NCBI GenBank assembly: GCA_944381085.1
Contig: CALWJX010000007.1
Location: 1-64,000 of the forward strand
DNA length: 64,000 nucleotides
From: an uncultured Clostridia bacterium
GTDB taxonomy: Bacteria > Bacillota > Clostridia > Oscillospirales > CAG-272
Reading direction: 5' to 3'
The first letter of the stretch is position 1, and each line of letters begins with the position of its first letter. A program made the translations under genes and the position numbers. Shown piece after piece: positions 34,193 through 42,399 of the stretch. The notes under the pieces were generated by a model. The model was not told where the DNA came from. It saw only the letters and a list, made by a program, of their open reading frames with translations, and did no database searches.

Positions 34193-34633
34193 TCAGTATT
34201 CAAATTCAAATCCGGCTTTGTCGCTCACAAATTCACACAATTTCTCATTCTTAAATGAAAAACTATAACTTGCTTTACAGGACGCGCTTTCATGAATTGT
34301 ACGACACATATCTCCGTTTGTCGGAGCCAGAAGAGGATGCGCGTTTTTTTCAGTCAACTCGGCTGTAAGCTCATAATCTCCCTGCCCGACCGTCACCGAA
34401 TTTTTCCCTATTTCTTTTACCTTTGCCCCGAGATAAGTGGCTATACGGTATTCCCTGCCGTTCAGCAAAACCACTCCGATAATACCGGTGAAATGAAACC
34501 CAAGCATGGGAATATCCGCGACCGAAAGCATCAAGGAGTTATTTTCAAAGCGCAACCGTAATCGGTCATATGAAAAAGCATCAATTACATTTTTATAATC
34601 ACATGACCATTTTCTATATACAATAAAAGACAT
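34193..34633 (-). CDS. fragment resembling the C-terminal half of a tocopherol cyclase-like protein
   Basis: The 146-aa reading frame contains LMLSVADIPMLGFHFTGIIG, the strand VLLNGREYRIATYLGAKV and a C-terminal block LLAPTNGDMCRTIHESASCKASYSF. This resembles the tocopherol cyclase-like family of Firmicutes, whose members are over twice as long, so only the C-terminal half would be present. The gene overlaps the end of the MutS-like gene at 34585-34633 by 49 bases and no clear ribosome binding site precedes ATG 34633. It may be a degenerate or rearranged copy. Family call is moderate. Confidence 0.45.
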   Translation of the reverse strand: MSFIVYRKWSCDYKNVIDAFSYDRLRLRFENNSLMLSVADIPMLGFHFTGIIGVVLLNGREYRIATYLGAKVKEIGKNSVTVGQGDYELTAELTEKNAHPLLAPTNGDMCRTIHESASCKASYSFSFKNEKLCEFVSDKAGFEFEY

Positions 34634-36099
34634 TTATCCTTGTCCGACATTTTCTCAAGCTCTCTCAGATGCGTCACCAAAACACAACGAATATTACAAT
34701 CCGAAAAATATTCAAGTATATTATACAGACCCTGCGCGCCTTCTTCGTATGCCGTGCTCTGAAAAGTTTCATTCAGAAGCAGAAACGCCCCATCGCTCAG
34801 TTCATCCGCCAAAGCCGCAAGCTCACGTGTCTCCTGCTCAAAACGCCCTGCCTCGTTGCCACCGCAAAATTCTTTTTCCGCTTCGGAAAACTGTGACGCT
34901 ATCTGAGAATATAAGCATATTTTCGCGCATTCGCACGGAACAGGAAGCCCAGCCTGCCCCAAAATCTGCATTGTGCCCACAGAGCGCAAAAATGAAGTTT
35001 TTCCGCTTCCGTTATCGCCATACACTATAACCGAGTTATAGCTGTCCGACAAACAGAAATCGTTCGGAATAATTTTTCCGGGGTTATCGGTTGACATCAG
35101 AAGATACAGGTCATAAAGTGATTTAACCTTAACATTCCTGTCGGCTGTTATCTCCGGGAAACAATACGGAATATTTTTTTGAACAAGCGCTTCAATATAT
35201 TTCAACGCAACAAAATAAAACTCAAGCTCACGGTATACAGCGGAAAATTTATCAAAAATCTGCTCCGACAAAGAGGCGAACAAACCTGAAATATCAGAAA
35301 GAGCCGTAATCAAAAGACCTTCGTAAAAATCATTTTTACCGGGAAAAACACGTTCACAGCGATAATTAACCTCACTTTTTTTGAAAAACGGAAGTCCTTT
35401 TTTCTTAAGCTCTGGATCGGATACATAAATGTATCCGTGATCTATCAAAGCGTACTCTTCAATATGACCGTGTTCATTCAGACTGAATTTAAAGTCAAGA
35501 AAATCGTTGACGCTGAACTGTTCATACCTTCCGCAAAATCCAAGCAGATTCTGAAACTCCGGATTTTCACAGATCTCACGGCAAGCGGAGCTGAAGTTAA
35601 TAAGTCCGGCAGAGCGGAGATTGCAGACAGATAACAGCTCCCCGAATTTCTTTACAAAAAGCAGCGCTCTTTTCAGACAGACGGCCTGTGCCTGCAGAAT
35701 ATTTTTTGACGCAAACGCCGTATCGGCTTTGTTTGCGTTCAGGAGGTACTCGTTTTTCCTCAATGCTTTCTGAGACAAACGCAATTCCTCAAAACGCTCA
35801 TACAGAGCCGCCAGCCGTTCAAACGATCCCGGATTTTTCTGAAAATCCCGAATAATATCCTGTCGGTATTCAATCTCATTTTTATCACAAGTCAGCTCGG
35901 AAATTACCGAAAGAAAGCTCTCGCGCTTTTTTACATCAGCGCATACATACGAAAACGAACGATCAACAGACAGATGATACAGAACTTTTCTGTCAATTGA
36001 ATTTACATTCCCGCCCATATCAATATAATTCCCGTCAGGCGCGTCTTTATTAGTTAACTTTGTGCCGGTCACTTTTAAACTGAGCAGACTTATTTTCAC
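34585..36099 (-). CDS. MutS-like ATPase, second of a tandem pair
   Basis: 504 aa from GTG 36099, which follows AAAGGAGGAAG; ATG 36135 is upstream but has no such site. The C-terminal 160 residues are the MutS ATPase domain: Walker A GDNGSGKTS (361-369), the SQIASQFSEAEKEF and RFEQETRELAAL segments that correspond to the ST-motif and helices of MutS, and LLLNETFQSTAYEEG (440-454) where MutS has DE-x-GRGT; the Walker B Asp is Asn. The first 320 residues form the helical core/lever, without mismatch-binding or connector domains. It overlaps the upstream MutS-like gene by 50 bases. Related MutS paralogues are unassigned; function unknown. Confidence 0.75.
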   Translation of the reverse strand: MKISLLSLKVTGTKLTNKDAPDGNYIDMGGNVNSIDRKVLYHLSVDRSFSYVCADVKKRESFLSVISELTCDKNEIEYRQDIIRDFQKNPGSFERLAALYERFEELRLSQKALRKNEYLLNANKADTAFASKNILQAQAVCLKRALLFVKKFGELLSVCNLRSAGLINFSSACREICENPEFQNLLGFCGRYEQFSVNDFLDFKFSLNEHGHIEEYALIDHGYIYVSDPELKKKGLPFFKKSEVNYRCERVFPGKNDFYEGLLITALSDISGLFASLSEQIFDKFSAVYRELEFYFVALKYIEALVQKNIPYCFPEITADRNVKVKSLYDLYLLMSTDNPGKIIPNDFCLSDSYNSVIVYGDNGSGKTSFLRSVGTMQILGQAGLPVPCECAKICLYSQIASQFSEAEKEFCGGNEAGRFEQETRELAALADELSDGAFLLLNETFQSTAYEEGAQGLYNILEYFSDCNIRCVLVTHLRELEKMSDKDKCLLLYIENGHVIIKM

Positions 36100-37540
36100 G
36101 GTTCTTCCTCCTTTCAGTGAGAGAATCCTTATCAAGTCGGTATTTTCTCAGAATATCGTATGCATATGAAGCTACAGCACTTTTCGACCTTACAATTTTG
36201 AAAGTCCTTCGGTTTCCGTCCTCCGGACAAACTTCGGAAATCAAAACCGGAAAATCCAGATTAATGACTTCATGAAAATGCGTGACATACAGACAAAAAT
36301 GCCCCGCCGCCCTGATATTTTCCGAAATATTTTTGACAAGCTCAAAACCTCTGCGCTCATCGGTCCCGCTGAAAGTTTCGTTGAAAAGCAAAAATGCCGT
36401 TTTGTTTTCCGAAGCGGAAAGCATTCCAAACGAACGCCGCAGTTCCTCGTCAAGTCTTCCCACGCCGTCAAACCGTTCATCCTTCGGAAAATGTGAAGCC
36501 GCAAAATCAAACCTATATATGCTCGCCCGTTTCGCAAAAACGGGACATCCGGCAAGAAACAAAACAAGATTTATGCCGACCGCGCGCAGATATGTGGTCT
36601 TTCCTCCGCCGTTTGCCCCGGTCAGGAAGAAAAAACGATTTGTTTCGGTGAAATCAACGTCATTAGGTATAATCCGCTCACATTCTTTCGCCATAAGCGA
36701 AATATCGTATACATCCGCAGCAAAATATCCCGGAACCGGCGATATCTCGGCTATGCAGTGAGGCACGCCGATTTTTTCCGCCTTCCGTGTAAGCTCATAA
36801 ATTTCCAAAATAAATCTTATCTGCGGAATATACCCTGTCGGCTCATTAAAATCAACCGAGGCATATTTCCGAAATATACTCCCGATTTCCCCGATCTCGG
36901 CAAAATACAGCCGGCATACGGCGTCCGAAAAAGTAATATCGGGCTTTGTGTCCGATTTTTTTCTGACCGGAACGGTAAAGCCAAGCTTTTGCGCGACGGA
37001 CGCGATTTTATCAGACTCTATTACAGCCCCGCGATCGGGAGTAATCCAGTTCTTAGAAGAGAATGACAAAAGTCCCGAATTTATCTTGCCCAACAGTTCA
37101 CTTATCCTGCCCAAGTCGGTTTTTATTTCGGAAAAAAATCGCCGCCGCTCGTCCGATAAAAAATATTCCGATACCTCGGACAACGACTGTCCGCAATCTT
37201 CAAAAGCAGACAGAGATTCACACACATTTACATAATCCGATAATACATCCGAATAAAGGTAATAACTGTTGAGCGGAACTTTTTCACTGTGCCACAGCAT
37301 TAACGACCGCTCCAGCTTCAACAAATTCGACAGACAAATTTTCAATCTGCCGAGCACTTTTTCGTCTTCAACCAAACCGAACAATTCCTGACGGCGCAAA
37401 ATCTCATCCCCGCCGCACGGCTTTTGCAAAAAGCACAACGCCTGAGGACTCAATATTCCGTCAAGCCGAATATCGGAAAGCAATTGAGGCGGCAGCACTG
37501 TCTCACCGCCGCAATACAACAATTGAGGAGCTGTTAACAT
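36050..37540 (-). CDS. MutS-like ATPase, first of a tandem pair
   Basis: 496 aa from ATG 37540 with GGAG eight bases upstream. It has the MutS-type core (about residues 1-280) and ATPase domain with Walker A GANGGGKTTYL (308-318), FDGVGRLDEELRRS (357-370) and FLLFNETFSGTDERRGF (383-399), again Asn where Walker B has Asp. VTHFHEVINL near 420 is the H-loop. No Phe-x-Glu mismatch-binding domain is present. The two genes, 20-25% identical by eye in the ATPase region, probably form a heterodimer (inference). Their downstream reading frames overlap. Confidence 0.8.
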   Translation of the reverse strand: MLTAPQLLYCGGETVLPPQLLSDIRLDGILSPQALCFLQKPCGGDEILRRQELFGLVEDEKVLGRLKICLSNLLKLERSLMLWHSEKVPLNSYYLYSDVLSDYVNVCESLSAFEDCGQSLSEVSEYFLSDERRRFFSEIKTDLGRISELLGKINSGLLSFSSKNWITPDRGAVIESDKIASVAQKLGFTVPVRKKSDTKPDITFSDAVCRLYFAEIGEIGSIFRKYASVDFNEPTGYIPQIRFILEIYELTRKAEKIGVPHCIAEISPVPGYFAADVYDISLMAKECERIIPNDVDFTETNRFFFLTGANGGGKTTYLRAVGINLVLFLAGCPVFAKRASIYRFDFAASHFPKDERFDGVGRLDEELRRSFGMLSASENKTAFLLFNETFSGTDERRGFELVKNISENIRAAGHFCLYVTHFHEVINLDFPVLISEVCPEDGNRRTFKIVRSKSAVASYAYDILRKYRLDKDSLTERRKNRENKSAQFKSDRHKVN

Positions 37541-37706
37541 ATCAATTCTCCATATCCGCAAATTTTTCAAACAACAAAATATGCGTGAAAATTACATCGT
37601 CAAATTATCAGACTTTAATAAATTATAACATGATTAAATACGGTTTTCAATACAATATACAAAAGTTTCTTCAAAATTTCGCCCGATTTCGGGTTTTATC
37701 TGCATT

Positions 37707-37913
37707 TTATTTATACGGTTCCCTCTGATCCGTCAGCCCGAGCAGATAATCAGTAGAGGTATGATAATATTTTGCCAAGGCTATCAACACGTCTATAGGT
37801 AGCTGCCTTTGCCCGTTTTCATACTGTGAATACGTGTTTTGCCTGATGTGCAGATACTCCGCGATTTCCCGCTGAGTAAGATCACTGTCTTCTCTTAAAT
37901 CCCTTATTCTCAT
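37707..37913 (-). CDS. XRE-family helix-turn-helix regulator
   Basis: 68 aa from ATG 37913 (AGGTGAT upstream). The five-helix Cro/C1 fold is complete: LREDSDLTQREIAEYLHI, with recognition helix IRQNTYSQYENG, then LPIDVLIALAKYYHTSTDYLLG. It is a short, single-domain repressor of the type found in phage-like and antitoxin systems. It is divergent from the membrane protein at 38211; the dyads at 38137-38165 may be its operator. A hairpin lies before its ribosome binding site. Confidence 0.9.
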   Translation of the reverse strand: MRIRDLREDSDLTQREIAEYLHIRQNTYSQYENGQRQLPIDVLIALAKYYHTSTDYLLGLTDQREPYK

Positions 37914-37920
37914 TGTAATC

Positions 37921-37942
37921 ACCTCATGCCGCCATAGGCGGT
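37921..37942 (-). promoter_or_regulatory. hairpin before the Shine-Dalgarno of the XRE regulator
   Basis: On the minus strand CCGCC-tat-GGCGG (37928-37942) is followed by CATGAGGT and then ATG 37913, matching the arrangement at 27013. Confidence 0.5.
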
Positions 37943-38136
37943 TCAAATAGACATATTTTTCGGTTTCATAAAAAGAAAAAATTCTTCATAGCCAAACAAA
38001 AATCCAAACATCCTTTAGCGTGAAAAGCGTTCGGCTTTTCAGAAAATATATACTTGAGATAATATGCGCTTTGACGCGGTAAAGAAAACCTTCACGCTAT
38101 CCTCCGATATATTATTAATATGTTAATTATATAAAA

Positions 38137-38180
38137 TCTCATTATGAGATATCGACAAATATCTCAATTTGTGATACAAT
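38137..38180 (+). promoter_or_regulatory. operator-like dyads over a promoter
   Basis: TCTCATTATGAGA (38137-38149) is a perfect palindrome overlapping GAGATAT-N6-ATATCTC (38146-38165). A promoter TCGACA (38152-38157), 17-base spacer, TACAAT (38175-38180) lies across them. A bound repressor there would block transcription of the membrane protein gene. Confidence 0.6.
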
Positions 38181-38210
38181 AAGACAGTTATATTATTCGG
38201 AGGCAATCAA

Positions 38211-38720
38211 ATGCATATAAATTCCCCGGAAAAACAAAACAAAAAATATTTTTTGAGGCTGACTGAGGCGCAGATGATACTGACAATGATATTGATATTC
38301 TCCCTGCTGTTTCTGCCTGTCCTGAGCTGTACGGATACCGAAACAGACATGACAATAAAATTTTATTTATGCGAAACCGCGAAAATCTCATTTACATATC
38401 CGACCTCGGCGCTTCTGTATCTTCTCTGCGGCTTTTTCACCTCAGCCCACGCGGGCATAACTTCAACAGGGCGCAAAAACAGAGTATTGCCGCGCATATT
38501 CTTCTCTGTCGGAACAGTGTTTTTTATCGCCGCGAGTCTGATTTTTATTATTTCAACGGAGCATATAAGCAAAAGCTCGTCCGAATGTACGGTAATTCAA
38601 CCCGGAATCGGATTTTGGACAGCCTTTATTTCGGGCCTTATGTCGCAGACACTGTCATTTTGCAAAATAACCCTGACAGGTTGTCAGTATCTCAAAAAGC
38701 ACGGAAAATATCAGAATTAA
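38211..38720 (+). CDS. small membrane protein of unknown function
   Basis: 169 aa with GGAGG five bases before ATG 38211. It has about four hydrophobic segments: MILTMILIFSLLFLPVLS (residues 22-39), LLYLLCGFFTSAHAGI, IFFSVGTVFFIAASLIFII and IGFWTAFISGLMS. The N-terminus and C-terminus (CQYLKKHGKYQN) are basic and probably cytoplasmic. No conserved motif is recognised. It is divergent from the XRE regulator, which likely controls it. Confidence 0.6.
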   Translation: MHINSPEKQNKKYFLRLTEAQMILTMILIFSLLFLPVLSCTDTETDMTIKFYLCETAKISFTYPTSALLYLLCGFFTSAHAGITSTGRKNRVLPRIFFSVGTVFFIAASLIFIISTEHISKSSSECTVIQPGIGFWTAFISGLMSQTLSFCKITLTGCQYLKKHGKYQN

Positions 38721-38828
38721 GACCTATTCAAACAGACGAAATTAATAAAAATATTTTTGAAATTTCTATTGCAATTTTGCACAATATCGGTTATAATAAA
38801 GTCAACAATGAATTGAGGAGGTTCAAAT

Positions 38829-40121
38829 ATGAAAACCGTTAAAATCGGCGTCATGGGTGTGTACCGCGGCACCGCTATGATAAATTTCTGCAAAGCTTCA
38901 AAGAACGCCAAAGTTGTGGCCATCTGCGACAAAAGCGAGCAGGCAATGGCTGAACAGAAAAAATATATAGACGACTCGGTCACCTGTTACTCCACTTTTG
39001 ATGAATTTATAAAGCACGACATGGACGCGGTTGTCCTCGCCAACTATGCCAACGAGCACGCCCCTTTCGCAATACGCTGCCTTGAGGCGGGTAAACACGT
39101 GTTCAGCGAGGTATTGCCCGTTCAGACAATGAAAGAAGCCGTCGAGCTTGTCGAGGCGGTAGAGCGCACGGGAAAAATATACGCTTACGGTGAGAACTAC
39201 TGTTACATGCCGGGACCCTACCGCATGAAAAAGCTCTACAGAGAAGACAAAATAGGCGAGTTTGAATACGGAGAGTGCGAATATGTGCACAACTGCGAGC
39301 CGATCTGGCACAGCATAACCTACGGCGAGCGCGACCATTGGCGCAACAACATGTACGCCACATTTTACTGCACGCACTCAATAGGTCCCATTATACATAT
39401 GACAGGTCTGCGTCCGGTCTCCGTAGTCGGATTTGAGGGACCTCATATCGAGAGAAATATCCGCACGGGAGCCAAGGGCGGCGGCTTCGGGCTTGAAATG
39501 ATTACTTTGAACAACGGAGGCATCATAAAAAGCATACACGGAGGTCTGTACGAAAACTCGGTATGGTACTCGGTATACGGCTCTAAGGGGCGGATGGAAA
39601 CCGCGCGTGAATCGGCAAGAGCCGGAGACGTCGGAAGACTTTACATTGACTATGACGAATATTCGGGTCAATACAGCGGGGCTTACTCCTCAATCGACCT
39701 TAACGCGGAACAGAACGACACCGTGGCGCATTTCGGACACGGCGGCTCCGACTTTTTCTCAATGTACAATTTCGTGGAAAAAATACTCGGCAATCCCGAC
39801 GCCGACACAATAGACGTATATGAAGCGCTGGATATGTTCCTGCCCGGAATGTTCGCGTACCGCTCTGTGCTGAACGGAAACATTCCCATGGAAGTGCCTG
39901 ACCTCAGAGACAAAAACATCCGCGACAAATGGAGAAATGACACCATGTGCACAGACGCAAAGGCGGCGGGAGATCAGCTCATACCGAGCTTTTCAAAGGG
40001 AAACCCCGATATTCCCGACGAAGTATACGACAAAATGAGGGAAAAATGGCTCAAAGAGCTTGCGGATGACAGCGGCTATGTCAAATCCGCCTTTACGCAA
40101 AGCTCCGTGGACAATTCGTAA
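38829..40121 (+). CDS. Gfo/Idh/MocA family oxidoreductase 1
   Basis: NAD(P)-dependent sugar/polyol dehydrogenase family. The 430-aa protein starts with a Rossmann segment IGVMGVYRGTAMINFC (residues 6-21), then the catalytic region: HVFSEVLPVQTMKEA holds the position of the usual EKP motif, here EVLP, and the C-terminal domain has GPIIHMTG. ATG 38829 follows GAGGAGG. First of three adjacent family members; the missing Lys of EKP suggests altered chemistry. Confidence 0.85.
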   Translation: MKTVKIGVMGVYRGTAMINFCKASKNAKVVAICDKSEQAMAEQKKYIDDSVTCYSTFDEFIKHDMDAVVLANYANEHAPFAIRCLEAGKHVFSEVLPVQTMKEAVELVEAVERTGKIYAYGENYCYMPGPYRMKKLYREDKIGEFEYGECEYVHNCEPIWHSITYGERDHWRNNMYATFYCTHSIGPIIHMTGLRPVSVVGFEGPHIERNIRTGAKGGGFGLEMITLNNGGIIKSIHGGLYENSVWYSVYGSKGRMETARESARAGDVGRLYIDYDEYSGQYSGAYSSIDLNAEQNDTVAHFGHGGSDFFSMYNFVEKILGNPDADTIDVYEALDMFLPGMFAYRSVLNGNIPMEVPDLRDKNIRDKWRNDTMCTDAKAAGDQLIPSFSKGNPDIPDEVYDKMREKWLKELADDSGYVKSAFTQSSVDNS

Positions 40122-40213
40122 TATACCGCTGTACCGTTCGGACACAAAGAATAATTTACATAAATTCTTTTTACAAAAAATATCGGCAAGTCGGTAAAAC
40201 AGGAGAATTTTTT

Positions 40214-41299
40214 ATGGACAGAATAGTTAAGGTAGGTATCATCGGATGCGGAGGCATCGCAAACGGAAAGCACATGCCCTCGCTCAAAACAATTCCCAAT
40301 GTGCGCATGGTGGCTTTCTGTGACATAATCATTGAAAAAGCCCAAAAGGCCGCAAAGGACTACGGAACACCCGACGCGAAGGTCTACACCGACTATAAGG
40401 AACTGCTGGCGGACCCCGAAATCGAAGTTGTTCACGTCCTGACTCCGAACCGTGAACACGCGGACATAAGCATCGACGCTCTGTATGCCGGAAAGCATGT
40501 CATGTGTGAAAAGCCTATGGCAAAATCCGCCGCGGACGCTCATCGTATGCTTGAAGCCGCGAAAAAAACCGGCAAAAAGCTCACGATCGGATATCAGCAC
40601 AGACAAAAAGAACAGAGCAGATACGCAAAGCAATACATAGACAGCGGAGCTTTGGGAGAGATATACTACGCAAACTGCTACGCTATACGCCGCAGAGGCA
40701 CGCCCAACTGGGGAGTATTCCTCAATGAGGAGGAACAGGGCGGCGGTCCTATCATAGACATCGCTACCCACTCGCTTGACCTCACTCTCTATCTTATGAA
40801 CAATTACGAGCCCGCCATGGTTATAGGCAAGACCCACAAGAAGCTTGAACATCCCGAAGCCGGAAACATCTGGGGCGATAACGGCGTCAGCACCACCCCG
40901 CTTGAAGAGGCTGCCTGCGCTATGATAGTCATGAAAAACGGCGCTACAATTATGCTTGAAACCAGCTGGGCGCTCAATACCGACGAACCCATAGCCGAGG
41001 GAAGCTGCCGTCTCTGCGGAAGCAAAGCGGGACTTTCAATCAAAAACGACCGCCTTACCGTAAACAAAGTGGAATACGGCAAGCCCGTCGTTACCGATGT
41101 TGACGTCAGCGTAGGCGGAGTTGCTTTCTATTCCGGAGCTCAGGCGTCCCCCGCGGTAACCGAGGCGCATAACTGGATACGCTCCGTAATCGAGGACACC
41201 GACCCCGTGGTGCTTCCCGAACAGGCGTGTGTGGTTTCGGACATTCTCGAAGCCATTTACACCTCATCCAGGACCGGAAAGCCGGTGTATTTTGACTGA
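40214..41299 (+). CDS. Gfo/Idh/MocA family oxidoreductase 2
   Basis: 361 aa. The Rossmann motif GIIGCGGIANGKHMPSL (about residues 8-24) and the canonical EKPMAKSA (about residues 98-105) are both present, with HRQKEQSRYAKQYID and the catalytic region GGGPIIDIATHSLDL (Asp-x-x-x-His). ATG 40214 has AGGAG. It overlaps gene 3 by one base (TGATG). This is a complete enzyme, probably acting on a sugar, sugar acid or inositol derivative; substrate unknown. Confidence 0.92.
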   Translation: MDRIVKVGIIGCGGIANGKHMPSLKTIPNVRMVAFCDIIIEKAQKAAKDYGTPDAKVYTDYKELLADPEIEVVHVLTPNREHADISIDALYAGKHVMCEKPMAKSAADAHRMLEAAKKTGKKLTIGYQHRQKEQSRYAKQYIDSGALGEIYYANCYAIRRRGTPNWGVFLNEEEQGGGPIIDIATHSLDLTLYLMNNYEPAMVIGKTHKKLEHPEAGNIWGDNGVSTTPLEEAACAMIVMKNGATIMLETSWALNTDEPIAEGSCRLCGSKAGLSIKNDRLTVNKVEYGKPVVTDVDVSVGGVAFYSGAQASPAVTEAHNWIRSVIEDTDPVVLPEQACVVSDILEAIYTSSRTGKPVYFD

Positions 41300-42252
41300 T
41301 GAAAGTAGCAATAGCCGGCGTGTGGCATGTACACGCAAAAGAATATACCGAAACCGCAAAAAAATTCGGTGAGGTCATAGGCGTTTACGACCGTGACCCT
41401 GTTTTCGCGGAGAATTTCGCAAAGGAATGTAATCTTCCGGTCTTCGATACATTTGAAAACCTGCTTGAGTCTGACGCTGAGGGAGTTATCGTCTGCTCCG
41501 CGTCGAGCGACCACGCGGACATGATGGTGGCGATTGCAAACAGAGGAAAGCATATATTCACGGAAAAAGTTCTCGCGCTGACCGTAGAGGACTGTCTGCG
41601 GGTAAAAGAAGCGGTAGAGAAAAACGGCGTCAATTTTGTCATTTCGATGCCGCAGAGATGTATGCCGGGACCTCTGACGGTAAAAGCGCTGATAGATGAC
41701 GGCAAGCTCGGGCAGATAAACTATATCCGTTTCCGCAACTGTCACAACGGCAGCAGCGCGCACTGGCTGCCCGCGCATTTCTACAATGAAAAGGAAACCG
41801 GAGGCGGCGCGATGATTGACCTCGGCGCGCACGGCATGTACCTTATAGACTGGTTGCTCGGAGAACCGGAAACCTATTCTTCAACATTTACACATGTCTG
41901 CCGTGACGAGAAGGACGCCGTGCTCAATCCCTCAAAGCTTGAGGACAACGCTGTCACCGTGATGTCCTACCCCGACGGAGCAATAGCGGTCAATGAAACG
42001 GGATTTGTTTCCTCAGGCTCTCCCATGACCCTTGAGGTTGGAGGAAGCCTCGGATACGTGCATTTTGACGGCAAGGTAATACTCAACGCAAGCTCAACCG
42101 GATTCCGTCCCACGGAAATCCCAATGGAAGCGGGAAAAGACCTTCCGATAGTTCAGTTTATGAAGGGTATTTCGCCCTCTGACTGTTCAATAAACGACGC
42201 CATCGCGCTCACACGCATGATGGTGGGGGCTTATTCCGCAATTGTCAGATAA
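41299..42252 (+). CDS. Gfo/Idh/MocA family oxidoreductase 3
   Basis: 317 aa, overlapping the stop of gene 2 by one base (TGATG), so translation is coupled. It has a short Rossmann start MKVAIAGVWHVHAKEY without the usual GxGxxG and EKVLALTVED in place of EKP, then GGGAMIDLGAHGMYLIDWL (Asp and His retained). Such divergent partners of Gfo/Idh/MocA enzymes sometimes form heteromers. A bidirectional terminator follows. Confidence 0.87.
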   Translation: MKVAIAGVWHVHAKEYTETAKKFGEVIGVYDRDPVFAENFAKECNLPVFDTFENLLESDAEGVIVCSASSDHADMMVAIANRGKHIFTEKVLALTVEDCLRVKEAVEKNGVNFVISMPQRCMPGPLTVKALIDDGKLGQINYIRFRNCHNGSSAHWLPAHFYNEKETGGGAMIDLGAHGMYLIDWLLGEPETYSSTFTHVCRDEKDAVLNPSKLEDNAVTVMSYPDGAIAVNETGFVSSGSPMTLEVGGSLGYVHFDGKVILNASSTGFRPTEIPMEAGKDLPIVQFMKGISPSDCSINDAIALTRMMVGAYSAIVR

Positions 42253-42323
42253 AAATCTGTCCCTCATTTATAAAAGTCAGGCTTATCCCATTATTAACTC
42301 GGATTAATCCTGTAAAGTACAAA

Positions 42324-42375
42324 GCAGAAACGGTATGGCGTTTGTCTTACATCCGCCATACCGTTTCTGCATATT
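42324..42375. terminator. bidirectional terminator between convergent genes
   Basis: GCAGAAACGGTATGGCG (42324-42340) and CGCCATACCGTTTCTGC (42354-42370) form a 17-bp perfect stem, followed by atatttt; it serves the oxidoreductase operon and the opposing ABC exporter. Confidence 0.85.
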
Positions 42376-42399
42376 TTCCGATAAATTCTCGTTTTACAA

